Shown here piece after piece: positions 1-7,017 of a DNA stretch of 11,487 nucleotides. Made by a program: the position numbers and the translations under genes. The DNA is from Betaproteobacteria bacterium. Lineage in GTDB: Bacteria > Pseudomonadota > Gammaproteobacteria > Burkholderiales > Casimicrobiaceae. The notes beneath the pieces were generated by a model that worked only from the letters and a program-made list of their open reading frames with translations, had not been told where the DNA came from and searched no databases. The stretch spans positions 1 to 11,487 of the forward strand of contig JANXZT010000361.1 of NCBI GenBank assembly GCA_025355395.1. The letters run 5' to 3'. The stretch's first letter is position 1; every line of letters starts with the position of its first letter.

Positions 1-1416
1 GATGTAACGGGCCAGCTGTACAGGGCGCTTCGCGACGTGCTATTGAATGGACGAGTGCAAGCGGGCGACAAGCTACCCTCGAGCCGCGAGCTCGCCTGGC
101 GTCTCGCCGTTTCACGCAACACCGTGCATGGAGTCTACGAACGCCTGATCAGCGAGGGCTTTCTCACGGCGCACCATGGCTCCGGAACGTTCGTGTCCGC
201 GCATCGGCAAAACGGCCTGGATGCCGTGCGCGCCCATCCGCTGCCGGTCGTGCCGAAAATGAGCGGTTGGGCCACGCGCCTCAACCGTTCGCGCTTCATT
301 GTGCCGCAACGCGATCTGCCGTATGACTTCCGTCCGGGGCTGACCGACCTCGGAAGTTTTCCCATTGATGTATGGCGTCGCCTGGCAGCAACAAATCTTC
401 GCACCTTGACAAACAGGATCGCGCTTTATGGCGATGCGTCCGGTCATGTTGAGCTGCGGCTGATGATCGCGCGATATCTTTCGCATTCGCGCGCAGTGGT
501 ATGCGGCGCGGACGACGTGATGGTCACGAGCGGCATGCAGCAAGGGCTCGACCTTCTCGGCAGGGTCCTGATCGAGCCGGGTGACCCGGTGGCAGTCGAA
601 AATCCCTGCTACACGGCCGCCGTATCCGTGTTCCGCGCGCTCGGTGCCGAGATCTGCCCCGTCGACGTGGACGCCGACGGCTTGCGGGTCGACCAGCTGC
701 CAGCGAGGGCAAAGCTCGTCTATGTCACGCCGTCACATCAATTCCCGATGGGTGTGACGATGTCGCTGCCGCGAAGAATTGCGTTATTGGCCTGGGCCCG
801 GGAAGTCGGAGCGTGCGTAATCGAAGACGACTATGACAGCGAGTTTCGATTCAGCGGTCGGCCGCTGGAATCACTTCAGGGGCTGGATCGCTCAGGCGTT
901 GTCGTTTACCTGGGCACCTTTTCCAAGGTCCTTTTTCCGGGACTACGGCTCGGATATGTCGTCGTCCCCCGTGCGTTGAAGGAGACTCTGGTGGCCGCCA
1001 AATGGACGGCGGATCGGCACAGCTCATCACTCGAGCAGTGCATCATGGCCGATTTCATGGCGCAAGGTCATTTCAGAAGTTACCTGCGACGCATGCAGCA
1101 TCTGTATGCACACCGCCGGGAAGCATTAATCGACGCGCTCAATCAATGGACGGCTCCGCACCTCCGTCTTCTTGCTGCGCACGCGGGGTTGCATACGACC
1201 GGCTTGTTACGCTCCGGCTTCGACACCGACGAACTCACCAGAAGGGCGTTCGAGACGGGCGTGGGACTCTACTCGATCGAATCGTTTTTTCTTCGGCGCC
1301 CCAAGGCAGGGCTGATGTTCGGCTTCGGTGGCTGTACGATTGCAGATATCCGCGAAGGTGCGCGCCGGTTGGGGGGGGTATTCGGAAGCCTTTCCCACGG
1401 CGGACAAGCTCCCTGA
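1..1416 (+). CDS. MocR-family (GntR HTH plus class I aminotransferase-like) transcriptional regulator, 5' partial
   Basis: The frame is open from the first base, so the true start lies upstream; the GTG at position 37 is only an internal codon. The 471 visible residues begin inside a winged-helix GntR domain (LPSSRELA, then SRNTVHGVYERL and a wing ending GSGTFV, about residues 25-65 of the visible protein). A linker leads into a fold-type I aminotransferase domain with the PLP hallmarks: Asn of VENPCY (about 201), Asp-Tyr of EDDYDSEF (about 277), and Schiff-base Lys of GTFSKVLFPGLRLGY (about 309). The usual MocR length is 450-500, so perhaps 20-30 residues are missing. Such proteins are DNA-binding regulators, often of PLP, amino acid or amine genes, and are not thought to act as real transaminases. 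The target is not evident; it may be a divergent gene outside the window or the catabolic cluster to the right. A run of eight G lies near the 3' end (1371-1378). Confidence 0.93.
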   Translation, partial: DVTGQLYRALRDVLLNGRVQAGDKLPSSRELAWRLAVSRNTVHGVYERLISEGFLTAHHGSGTFVSAHRQNGLDAVRAHPLPVVPKMSGWATRLNRSRFIVPQRDLPYDFRPGLTDLGSFPIDVWRRLAATNLRTLTNRIALYGDASGHVELRLMIARYLSHSRAVVCGADDVMVTSGMQQGLDLLGRVLIEPGDPVAVENPCYTAAVSVFRALGAEICPVDVDADGLRVDQLPARAKLVYVTPSHQFPMGVTMSLPRRIALLAWAREVGACVIEDDYDSEFRFSGRPLESLQGLDRSGVVVYLGTFSKVLFPGLRLGYVVVPRALKETLVAAKWTADRHSSSLEQCIMADFMAQGHFRSYLRRMQHLYAHRREALIDALNQWTAPHLRLLAAHAGLHTTGLLRSGFDTDELTRRAFETGVGLYSIESFFLRRPKAGLMFGFGGCTIADIREGARRLGGVFGSLSHGGQAP

Positions 1417-1534
1417 AGCGTTCGTAACGAGTACCGGCAGCGTCGGTGCGTCCAGTCCATCATCGGCGCGACACAGAGTCGATGGGCCAAGTCATTCATG
1501 ACGTCAGGCCGATGTGCAACGGCAATTCGGACGC

Positions 1535-1813
1535 TCATAACTCGAGCAACGCTCGGGCGGCCGCTGCGTCGGTGATCAACGTCCGCGCCTGCGTCGCCTT
1601 GAGCACGGCGCGGATCGCGGCGACTTTGCGTCGTCCCCCAGCAGCGATGACGATACTGGGCACGCGCCGGAGATCCTCCATGCCGACGGCGATCACGTGC
1701 CGGTTCACCGGATGGTCGACGACGCGCCCCTCGACGTCCAGGAAATGGCACATGACGTCGCCGACCACCCCGGCCTCGAGCAAACCCGTTAACTGGGAAT
1801 GTGGTAGCAGCCG
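1535..1813 (-). pseudogene. SorC/DeoR-type sugar-binding regulator, C-terminal remnant
   Basis: On the minus strand about 93 codons ending in TGA at 1535-1537 read like the extreme C-terminus of the SorC-family sugar-binding domain. In order they show an AGVVGDVMCHFLDVEGRVVD segment, then HPVNRHVIAV, MEDLRRVPSIVIAAGG, a KVAAIRAVLKA helix, and LITDAAAARALLEL. Intact SorC regulators are about 310-330 residues, with an N-terminal HTH and a phosphosugar-binding domain. Here the HTH and most of the effector domain are absent, and the frame upstream of about 1813 no longer resembles the family. It lies downstream of, and on the same strand as, the Ldh-family gene, so it may once have regulated that unit. 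The family call rests on motif recall and not on an alignment. Confidence 0.68.
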
Positions 1814-2050
1814 CTCGTGAAACAGCGTTACGACTTGAGGAGAGGATAGGAGATTCAACCACACGACCCCGCGCATTGGGGATTGGGTCGGTCGGGTCGA
1901 ACGCCGATTTCGGGCGGCAACCGCCCGGCTGTGGTGCTGGCGATGGGCCGTTCCAGGGTTCACTTCACCCAGTTCGATCTGCTAAAGGACGTCGGGGCGC
2001 AAAGTCGTCGTGCGGCAAAGGCAATGATGCCAATCTCGGGTCAGGATCGT

Positions 2051-2071
2051 GCAGGAGGCAGGAGGCAGGGA
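2051..2071 (+). repeat. short 7-bp tandem repeat, three units
   Basis: Two exact GCAGGAG units followed by GCAGGGA form a purine-rich run just beyond the 3' end of the Ldh-family gene. It is too short to be a mobile element. It lies in the non-coding gap and may reflect replication slippage in decaying sequence. Confidence 0.5.
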
Positions 2072-2096
2072 GGCGGATGTGGCGCCGTGTGGCGAC

Positions 2097-3107
2097 CTAC
2101 AGGAGGGCCTTCAGGCGAGTGTGCAAGGAGGTTGGCAGGCTTACGCCGGCAGCCGCTGTACGTTCGCGGGCGGCGAGCCGCTTCTGCCCGGGGAGCCGTG
2201 TCCCCGGCTCGGCCAACATGCGGGTGAACAATTCCTCAAGCCGATCCGGAAACTCGTCGCTGCCGAAAATGCCCGGGGCGATGGCAATGAAAAACTGCCC
2301 GGTGCGCGGGGGCCCGCCTTCGTTGTTGGCGAACGAGGAGGCAGCGTACGAAAAGTTCGAGCCGGTAAGGCCGGCGGCCATGATCTCGACCAGTAGTGCG
2401 ATTCCCGCGCCCTTGTAGCCGCCCGACGGCAATAGACTGCCGCCTTGCAGCGCCGCCTTGGCGTCAGTGGTCGGCTTGCCGTCCCGGTCAATCGCCCAGC
2501 CTTCAGGGATGGATTTCCCCTGCTGGTCGTGCAACATGATCTCGCCGCGGGCGATCACGCTGGACGACTGGTCGATTACCAAGGGCGCGCGGCCGCGGCG
2601 CGGCGCCGCGAGGGCAATCGGATTGGTGCCGAAGAGCGCGCGCTTGCCGCCCCAGGGTGCGATGGCGGGCGGCGAGTTGACAAAGCCGAGCGCAACCAGT
2701 CCCGCTTCGGCGAGTCGCTCGACGTGGTCGCCGACAACACCGCAATTGTAGGAATTGGTCACCGCAAGTCCCGCGATTCCGTTGGCTCTGGCAACTTCGA
2801 CGAGGGGCGCATGCCCAAGCTCGATCGCGGGATGGGCGAAGCCAGTGCGGGCATCGACGCGCAGCGACGCCGGAGCAAGCCGCGCGAGGCTCGGCACTGC
2901 CTGCCCGTCCACCTTGCCGCAGCGGGCGTGCTCACAATACGTAGCAAGGCGCGCGAGCCCGTGGCTCCTGATGCCGGCGGACTCCGCGGCGCGGATCGAC
3001 CGCGCCACCGGCAACGCATTGGCAGCGCTCGTCCCGTTGGCGGTGAGCGCGTCCCGCGCGAGAGACTCCACTTCGTCCAGGCTGAGCGTGACGGCATCCG
3101 CGATCAT
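2097..3107 (-). CDS. Ldh2/YbiC-family NAD(P)-dependent oxidoreductase (malate/lactate/ureidoglycolate/imine reductase family)
   Basis: A 336-residue cytoplasmic enzyme of the usual family length. The ATG at 3105-3107 is chosen because AAGGGAGA sits about six bases upstream and the family's N-terminus starts there; the frame extends further upstream but overlaps the divergent gene. Visible motifs are the catalytic His in RSHG (H49), NCGVVGDHVE (121-130), PPAIAPWGG (147-154), GTNPIALAAP (160-169), the IDQSSSVIARGEIM strand (178-191), and GGYKGAGIALLVE (229-241). The family uses an unusual non-Rossmann NAD(P) fold and reduces 2-keto acids or cyclic imines (malate, lactate, ureidoglycolate, diketogulonate, delta1-pyrroline/piperideine-2-carboxylate). 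Pairing with a divergent DadA-like flavoenzyme makes a keto-acid or cyclic-imine substrate from amine oxidation plausible, but that is inference. Exact specificity cannot be read from sequence. Confidence 0.92.
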   Translation of the reverse strand: MIADAVTLSLDEVESLARDALTANGTSAANALPVARSIRAAESAGIRSHGLARLATYCEHARCGKVDGQAVPSLARLAPASLRVDARTGFAHPAIELGHAPLVEVARANGIAGLAVTNSYNCGVVGDHVERLAEAGLVALGFVNSPPAIAPWGGKRALFGTNPIALAAPRRGRAPLVIDQSSSVIARGEIMLHDQQGKSIPEGWAIDRDGKPTTDAKAALQGGSLLPSGGYKGAGIALLVEIMAAGLTGSNFSYAASSFANNEGGPPRTGQFFIAIAPGIFGSDEFPDRLEELFTRMLAEPGTRLPGQKRLAARERTAAAGVSLPTSLHTRLKALL

Positions 3108-3164
3108 GTTTTCTCCCTTGTGTGCAATGAGCGAGAATGCGCTCGCCGCTACTGAGGCCAAACG
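3108..3164. promoter_or_regulatory. divergent promoter gap between Ldh-family and DadA-like genes
   Basis: Only 57 bases separate the two start codons, so both promoters, or regulatory sites for both genes, must lie here or inside the reading frames. The minus-strand gene has a clear AAGGGAGA ribosome site and the plus-strand gene a weaker GAGG at 3154-3157. No convincing -35/-10 pair or strong inverted repeat could be assigned by eye. The arrangement suggests the two genes are co-regulated. Confidence 0.45.
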
Positions 3165-4439
3165 ATGCAAGCCGAATCCCGACACACCGCCGCCAATCCC
3201 AAGCACGTCATTGTGGTGGGGGCCGGCGCTGTCGGGATGGCCTGCGCGCTGACTCTGCGGCGCGAAGGCCATGCCGTCACCGTGCTCGATCCGCGCCTCC
3301 CCGGCGAGGGCGCATCCTACGGCAACGCCGGGATCATCGCCAACTGCTCAGTGGATCCCATCGGGATGCCCGGGATCGTGCGCCGCGTCCCGGCAATGCT
3401 GATGGACCCGATGGGACCGCTCTCCATTCGCTGGCGGTATCTGCCGCGGATGGTGCCGTGGTTGGCGCGCTTGGTCGTCGCAAGCCGCGCGACGCGAGTC
3501 GAGGAAATCTCGCATGCGCTATTTTCGCTGCTCGGCAACGCCGCCGAAACTTGGGCCGACCTCATCCGCGGCACGGACGGGGAACAGTACATTCGGCCGC
3601 GAGGTTGGATACACACGTACGAGTCGGATGCCGCCTTCACGGCCGCCCAACCGGTGATCGATTTGCGGAGGCGGCGCGGCGTCCGCGTTGAAGTCCTGAC
3701 ACCGGACGAGCTACACCAGCTCGAGCCGGCGGCCGCGCCCATCTTCCGCCACGCAGTGTACCTGCCGGATACCGGATTCGTGACCAGCCCAATGCGCCTC
3801 GTCGGCGCGCTCGCGAGTGCGTTTGTCGCGGCCGAGGGAACGCTGTTGCAGGAACGGGTGACCGGATTTAACCGCCGCGAATATGGACCGACGAGCGTTC
3901 TGACCGAGCGCGGCGCCCATTCGGCGGACCAGGTAGTGATCGCCGCTGGCGCATGGTCACGCCCGCTCGCCGCAATGCTTGGCAGCCGCGTGCCGCTCGA
4001 TACCGAGCGCGGTTATCACGTGATGCTGCCCACGCCGGAGCGGGCACCGGGGCATCCACTCAGCTCGGGCGAGCGCAAATTTATCCTGGTGCCGATGCAG
4101 GGTGGCATTCGCATTACCGGTGGCGTCGAGTTCGCCGGACTCGATGCCCCCGCGGACTTCACGCGAATTCGCCGCATGGTGGCCCATGCGCGCCGCATGG
4201 TGCCGGGCCTCGGTGACGAGATTCAATCGGAATGGCTGGGGTTTCGCCCGTCGATGCCGGACTCGCTTCCCGTCATCGGTGCCGCACCAACGTGCCCCGG
4301 CGCGTTGTTCGCATTCGGCCATGGCCACGTCGGGCTGACCTCCGCCGCGTCCACCGGCTTGATCATCGCCGACCTTGTCGCCGGGCGGACTCCGGCAATC
4401 GATCTGCGGCCGTTTCGACCCGACCGCTTCCGCTTTTGA
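3165..4439 (+). CDS. DadA-like FAD-dependent oxidoreductase (D-amino acid dehydrogenase/DAO family)
   Basis: A 424-residue protein, the length typical of DadA. The N-terminal Rossmann dinucleotide-binding motif VVGAGAVG has its glycines at 19, 21 and 24 and an acidic residue at the end of strand 2 (D42), followed by GEGASYGNAG (47-56), the DadA-type FAD loop. The C-terminus carries FGHGHVGLTSAASTGLIIADLV (384-405), which closes the FAD site. Such enzymes oxidise D-amino acids or secondary amines to imines, which hydrolyse to keto acids, passing electrons to the respiratory chain or oxygen. Weak GAGG sits seven bases before the ATG. The gene is divergent from the Ldh-family gene, whose product could reduce the imine or keto acid formed, and convergent with the enolase genes (56-bp gap, no clear terminator). 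The substrate is unknown; hydroxyproline-type or opine-type amines are alternatives. Confidence 0.9.
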   Translation: MQAESRHTAANPKHVIVVGAGAVGMACALTLRREGHAVTVLDPRLPGEGASYGNAGIIANCSVDPIGMPGIVRRVPAMLMDPMGPLSIRWRYLPRMVPWLARLVVASRATRVEEISHALFSLLGNAAETWADLIRGTDGEQYIRPRGWIHTYESDAAFTAAQPVIDLRRRRGVRVEVLTPDELHQLEPAAAPIFRHAVYLPDTGFVTSPMRLVGALASAFVAAEGTLLQERVTGFNRREYGPTSVLTERGAHSADQVVIAAGAWSRPLAAMLGSRVPLDTERGYHVMLPTPERAPGHPLSSGERKFILVPMQGGIRITGGVEFAGLDAPADFTRIRRMVAHARRMVPGLGDEIQSEWLGFRPSMPDSLPVIGAAPTCPGALFAFGHGHVGLTSAASTGLIIADLVAGRTPAIDLRPFRPDRFRF

Positions 4440-4495
4440 AGGAAACTTCTCGCGATCTAACCGCGTCACCGAAACTCATCCACCATCGAAGAAAT

Positions 4496-5647
4496 TCAGC
4501 GCGCGACCAAGTACGCGAGTTCACCCTCATTGCGATACGCCTCGGCAGCGCGGGCAAAGCCGTCGGGATCGAGTTCGACGCCGAGACCTGGTTTTTCGGG
4601 CGGACGAAAGCCGCCGTCCTGCACCCGCCACGGCTCGCCCAGCACCAGGTCGTCGACCACCCAGTTGATCAACGCCTGCGCCGGGTGCGATGCCTCGGGG
4701 CAGGCCATGCCGAAATGGCAGCGCGCCGCCCAGGAAATGCCGAGTTCCTGGTAGGTGTGCAGCCAGAATTGCCGGTGGTGCGCGCGCGCGACAGCTGCCA
4801 GCGTGAGCGTGGGCGCGATACCGCCCTCGTGGTGAAAGTCGGCGACGACGCTGTCGATCAGCGGGTAGTGCTGCAGCGCCTCGAAATTGGTGCAATGAGT
4901 CGACATCGGAACGCCGAATTCGGCACGAAGCATTTGCATCTCGCCGAGGCTCGCGACCGGCTCCTCGAAATTGAGTATGCCGACATCGACGATCCCGGCG
5001 ATCAGTCGCCGCGCCTCGCCGATCGTGTAACCCATGTTGGCATCGAGCGAGAGTCCGATGGCCGGCCCCAGCGCTTCGCGGATCGCGCGGACCGTCTCGA
5101 TCTCGCAATCGACGGAGTTGCGACCGACCTTGAACTCGAAGACGCTGGCGCCGGTCTCGGCGATCGAGCGCCGCGCGACTTCGGCCATCTGCGCGGGTAC
5201 CTGCGCCTCGGTAAACCCCTCGGCGGTGTCGACCGAGTAGGCATAGGCGACGAACGGCGCCCTCTCGCACACCGGCCCGCCGAGCAGACGGAAGAGCGGC
5301 CGCCCGGCCGCCTTGCCGACGATGTCCCACAGCGCCATGTCGATGCCGCCGAACGCTATCCGCTCGCGAGCATCGCCGATCAGCCCCCAGTCGCGATTGC
5401 GCGGCAGGCAGCGCAGTCGCGCAGTTTGCCACTCGCCGGGGTCGAGCCCGATGATGCGCGGGGCGAAGTAACGGTTGATGACTTCGGCGGTGTCCCCGCG
5501 CGGCGCCTCGCCGAGACCGGTGATTCCTTCGTCGGTGTCGATCTCGATGACCGTGCGCGAAAAGCCGGTGCCCTTGCCGCGCGACCAAGCATTGCTGCGG
5601 GTAGTGCGGGCGCTGACCGGTGTCGCGCGAATCGCGGTGATCTTCAT
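4496..5647 (-). CDS. enolase-superfamily enzyme (mandelate racemase/glucarate dehydratase-like), intact paralog
   Basis: 383 residues, full family length. ATG at 5645-5647 (MKITAIRATPV) matches the family start and the start of its paralog, although no Shine-Dalgarno is seen upstream; it begins 28 bases after the reading frame of the paralog, so translational coupling is likely. An N-terminal capping domain (1-130) is followed by a TIM barrel: catalytic Lys in EFKVG (K173), DANMG (D202, N204), NFEEP (E228/E229), STHCTN (H251) at the third metal-ligand position, VVADFHHEGG (D270) and LHTYQELGI (H297). The K, D and H set fits the His-Asp dyad of the MR/glucarate dehydratase group, which removes the alpha proton of a carboxylate using Mg2+. 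The first Lys of the usual KxK is Glu. It could be an acid-sugar dehydratase or an epimerase; the substrate is not identifiable. Confidence 0.9.
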   Translation of the reverse strand: MKITAIRATPVSARTTRSNAWSRGKGTGFSRTVIEIDTDEGITGLGEAPRGDTAEVINRYFAPRIIGLDPGEWQTARLRCLPRNRDWGLIGDARERIAFGGIDMALWDIVGKAAGRPLFRLLGGPVCERAPFVAYAYSVDTAEGFTEAQVPAQMAEVARRSIAETGASVFEFKVGRNSVDCEIETVRAIREALGPAIGLSLDANMGYTIGEARRLIAGIVDVGILNFEEPVASLGEMQMLRAEFGVPMSTHCTNFEALQHYPLIDSVVADFHHEGGIAPTLTLAAVARAHHRQFWLHTYQELGISWAARCHFGMACPEASHPAQALINWVVDDLVLGEPWRVQDGGFRPPEKPGLGVELDPDGFARAAEAYRNEGELAYLVAR

Positions 5648-5675
5648 GGCGCGATGTCGGAGGGACGAACGCCGC

Positions 5676-6824
5676 TCAAGGCGCGTCGTACCGTGTGAAT
5701 GCGCCGTGCGCGCGGTAACGCTCGGCATAGTGGCGAAAGGAGTCGCGGTCGAGTTCGACGCCCAACCCCGGCTTGTCCGGCGGGCGTACGCCGCCCTCGC
5801 GCACGAGCCAGCAATCGCCTTCTACCAAGTCGTCCTCGATCCAATCGATGAGCGCTTGGCCTGGGCGGTCGAGCGCCTCTCACGCCATGCCGAGATGGCA
5901 CATGGCGGCCCACCCAATTCCGGTCTCGCCGTTGGAGCGCAGCCAGAAGCGACGGTCGTACGAACGGACCGCCGCGGCAAGCCGGACGATGCCGGAAATG
6001 CCGCCATCGACATTGATGTCGCCGACGATGTCGTCGATCTCCGGATAGCCGCGCAGCTTCTCGATGTCGGTGCAGTGGGTCGAGACCGGGACCGGGAACT
6101 CGCGCCGCAGCAGCACCATTTCGGCAAGCGCCGCGACGGGCTCCTCGATGCCGCCGAGGACGTCCGCCGTCCCGGCCAAAAACTGGCGCGCTTGCCCGAT
6201 GCCGAATGCCATGTTGGCATCGACCGCAAGCTCGATGCGGGGACCGACCGCAGCACGGATCGCCTTTACCGTCGCAATGTCACAGGCGACTGAATGGCGG
6301 CCGACCTTGAATTCGAACAGTGTGGCCCCGGTGGCAGCGATCGATTTCGCTGCGATTCCCGCCATGATCTCCGGTACCTCGGCCTCGGTGTGGCCCTCCT
6401 CGAGCGCGACGGTGTAGGCGTAGGCGACGAACGGCGCACGCTCGCGCACCGCGCCGCCCAGCACCCGATAGAGCGGCAGCTTGCGGTCCTGCCCGATGAG
6501 GTCCCACAACGCGATCTCCACTGCCGAGAATGCCATCTCCGACGTGCTATCGGCGAGATAGCCGAAATCGCGGTGTTCGCGCAGACAGGCGCGGCGGGCG
6601 GTGCTGATCTCGTACGGATCGATCCCCGCAAGGCGCGGCGCGAACTCGTCGTTGATCATCAAAGCGACGCGGGCGAGCGAGGCCTCGCCAAGGCCGATGC
6701 GCCCATCGTCGGTCATCACCTCGACGATCGTGCGGGTGTGTCCGTACGAGCGGCCGAAGGACCACGTGCAGGTTCGGGTGGCGGGAATGCTGACGGGCGT
6801 CGCGCGTACTTCGGTGATCTTCAT
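5676..6824 (-). pseudogene. enolase-superfamily paralog interrupted by an in-frame TGA at codon 315
   Basis: Starts at ATG 6822-6824 (MKITEVRATPV) with a good AGGAG five bases upstream. It aligns almost gap-free with the downstream copy: PFVAYAY, LFEFKVG (K173), DANM (D202), IEEP (about 227-229), VSTHCT and IVGD (D269). At 5880-5882 a TGA ends the frame after HLGMA, giving 314 residues. Without that codon the same frame continues for 67 codons that still match the paralog (PGQALIDWIEDDLV, GGVRPPDKPGLGVELD) to a TGA at 5676-5678, for a total length of about 382. The TGA aligns with Cys316 of the intact copy. The dyad His of the intact copy (H297) is Arg here (R296). It is either a young nonsense mutation, a read-through or recoded codon, or a base error. 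The truncated product would lose the last barrel elements and is unlikely to fold normally. Confidence 0.85.
5850..5879 (-). other. hairpin immediately downstream of the in-frame TGA
   Basis: Read on the minus strand, the eight bases directly after the TGA (GAGGCGCT) can pair with AGCGCTC 15 bases later, giving a seven-pair stem with one bulged G. Position relative to the TGA resembles where bacterial SECIS elements lie, but the loop shows no diagnosed SelB-binding signature, and GC-rich coding sequence makes such stems by chance. Recorded because it bears on the recoding question. Confidence 0.3.
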
Positions 6825-7017
6825 CTCGCTCCTGCCGGGGCTTTTGTCGTAGTGCCGGCTCTTTCGCGGCCACCGACCCCGTCCTATTTCCACCTACATG
6901 GGACAACCTTAGTATATTCTCCATCCGAGGTCCTGCAGGCAGCGAATGCAGCGCGATGTCTTCGCGATCACGCGCTCGCGGCAAAAAAAATGGCAACGAC
7001 AGAGTGGAGGATGTGCA
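6825..7017. promoter_or_regulatory. divergent promoter region between enolase pair and ABC transporter operon
   Basis: About 190 non-coding bases separate the enolase-like start (minus) from the ABC transporter start (plus), so promoters for both operons should lie here. The least GC-rich stretch is about 6903-6922, with TATATT at 6913-6918 as a possible plus-strand -10, but no good -35 box stands at the right distance. CCTGCAGG at about 6932-6939 is a short palindrome of unknown meaning. GGAGG at 7006-7010 is the ribosome site of the binding-protein gene. Confidence 0.4.

Larger units (their letters stand above)
1417..2096. other. 680-bp gap without an intact gene
   Basis: Between the MocR gene and the Ldh-family gene no open frame on either strand reads as a complete known protein. 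The left half holds the SorC remnant listed separately. The right half (about 1815-2096) gave no recognisable family in any frame, and it contains a short purine-rich tandem repeat at 2051-2071. No convincing terminator hairpin with a T tract was seen after the MocR stop. The region looks like eroded former coding sequence. Confidence 0.6.

Noticed and set aside
1446..1820. Plus-strand open frame in the gap after the MocR gene
   Set aside because: No family resemblance; the minus strand of the same stretch reads as the SorC C-terminus.
4232..5698. Long plus-strand open frame (488 codons) opposite the first enolase gene
   Set aside because: Its product is Arg/Asp-rich without recognisable domains, it overlaps the end of the DadA-like gene, and the minus strand carries a clear enolase-superfamily protein. 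It is an antisense shadow common in GC-rich DNA.
6925..6990. Operator palindrome in the divergent promoter region
   Set aside because: Only short palindromes (CCTGCAGG, TCGCGA) are present, as expected by chance in GC-rich sequence; no long symmetric site was found.
7011..7013. ATG directly after GGAGG as start of the binding protein
   Set aside because: It is out of frame with the signal peptide and mature protein and only one base from the ribosome site.
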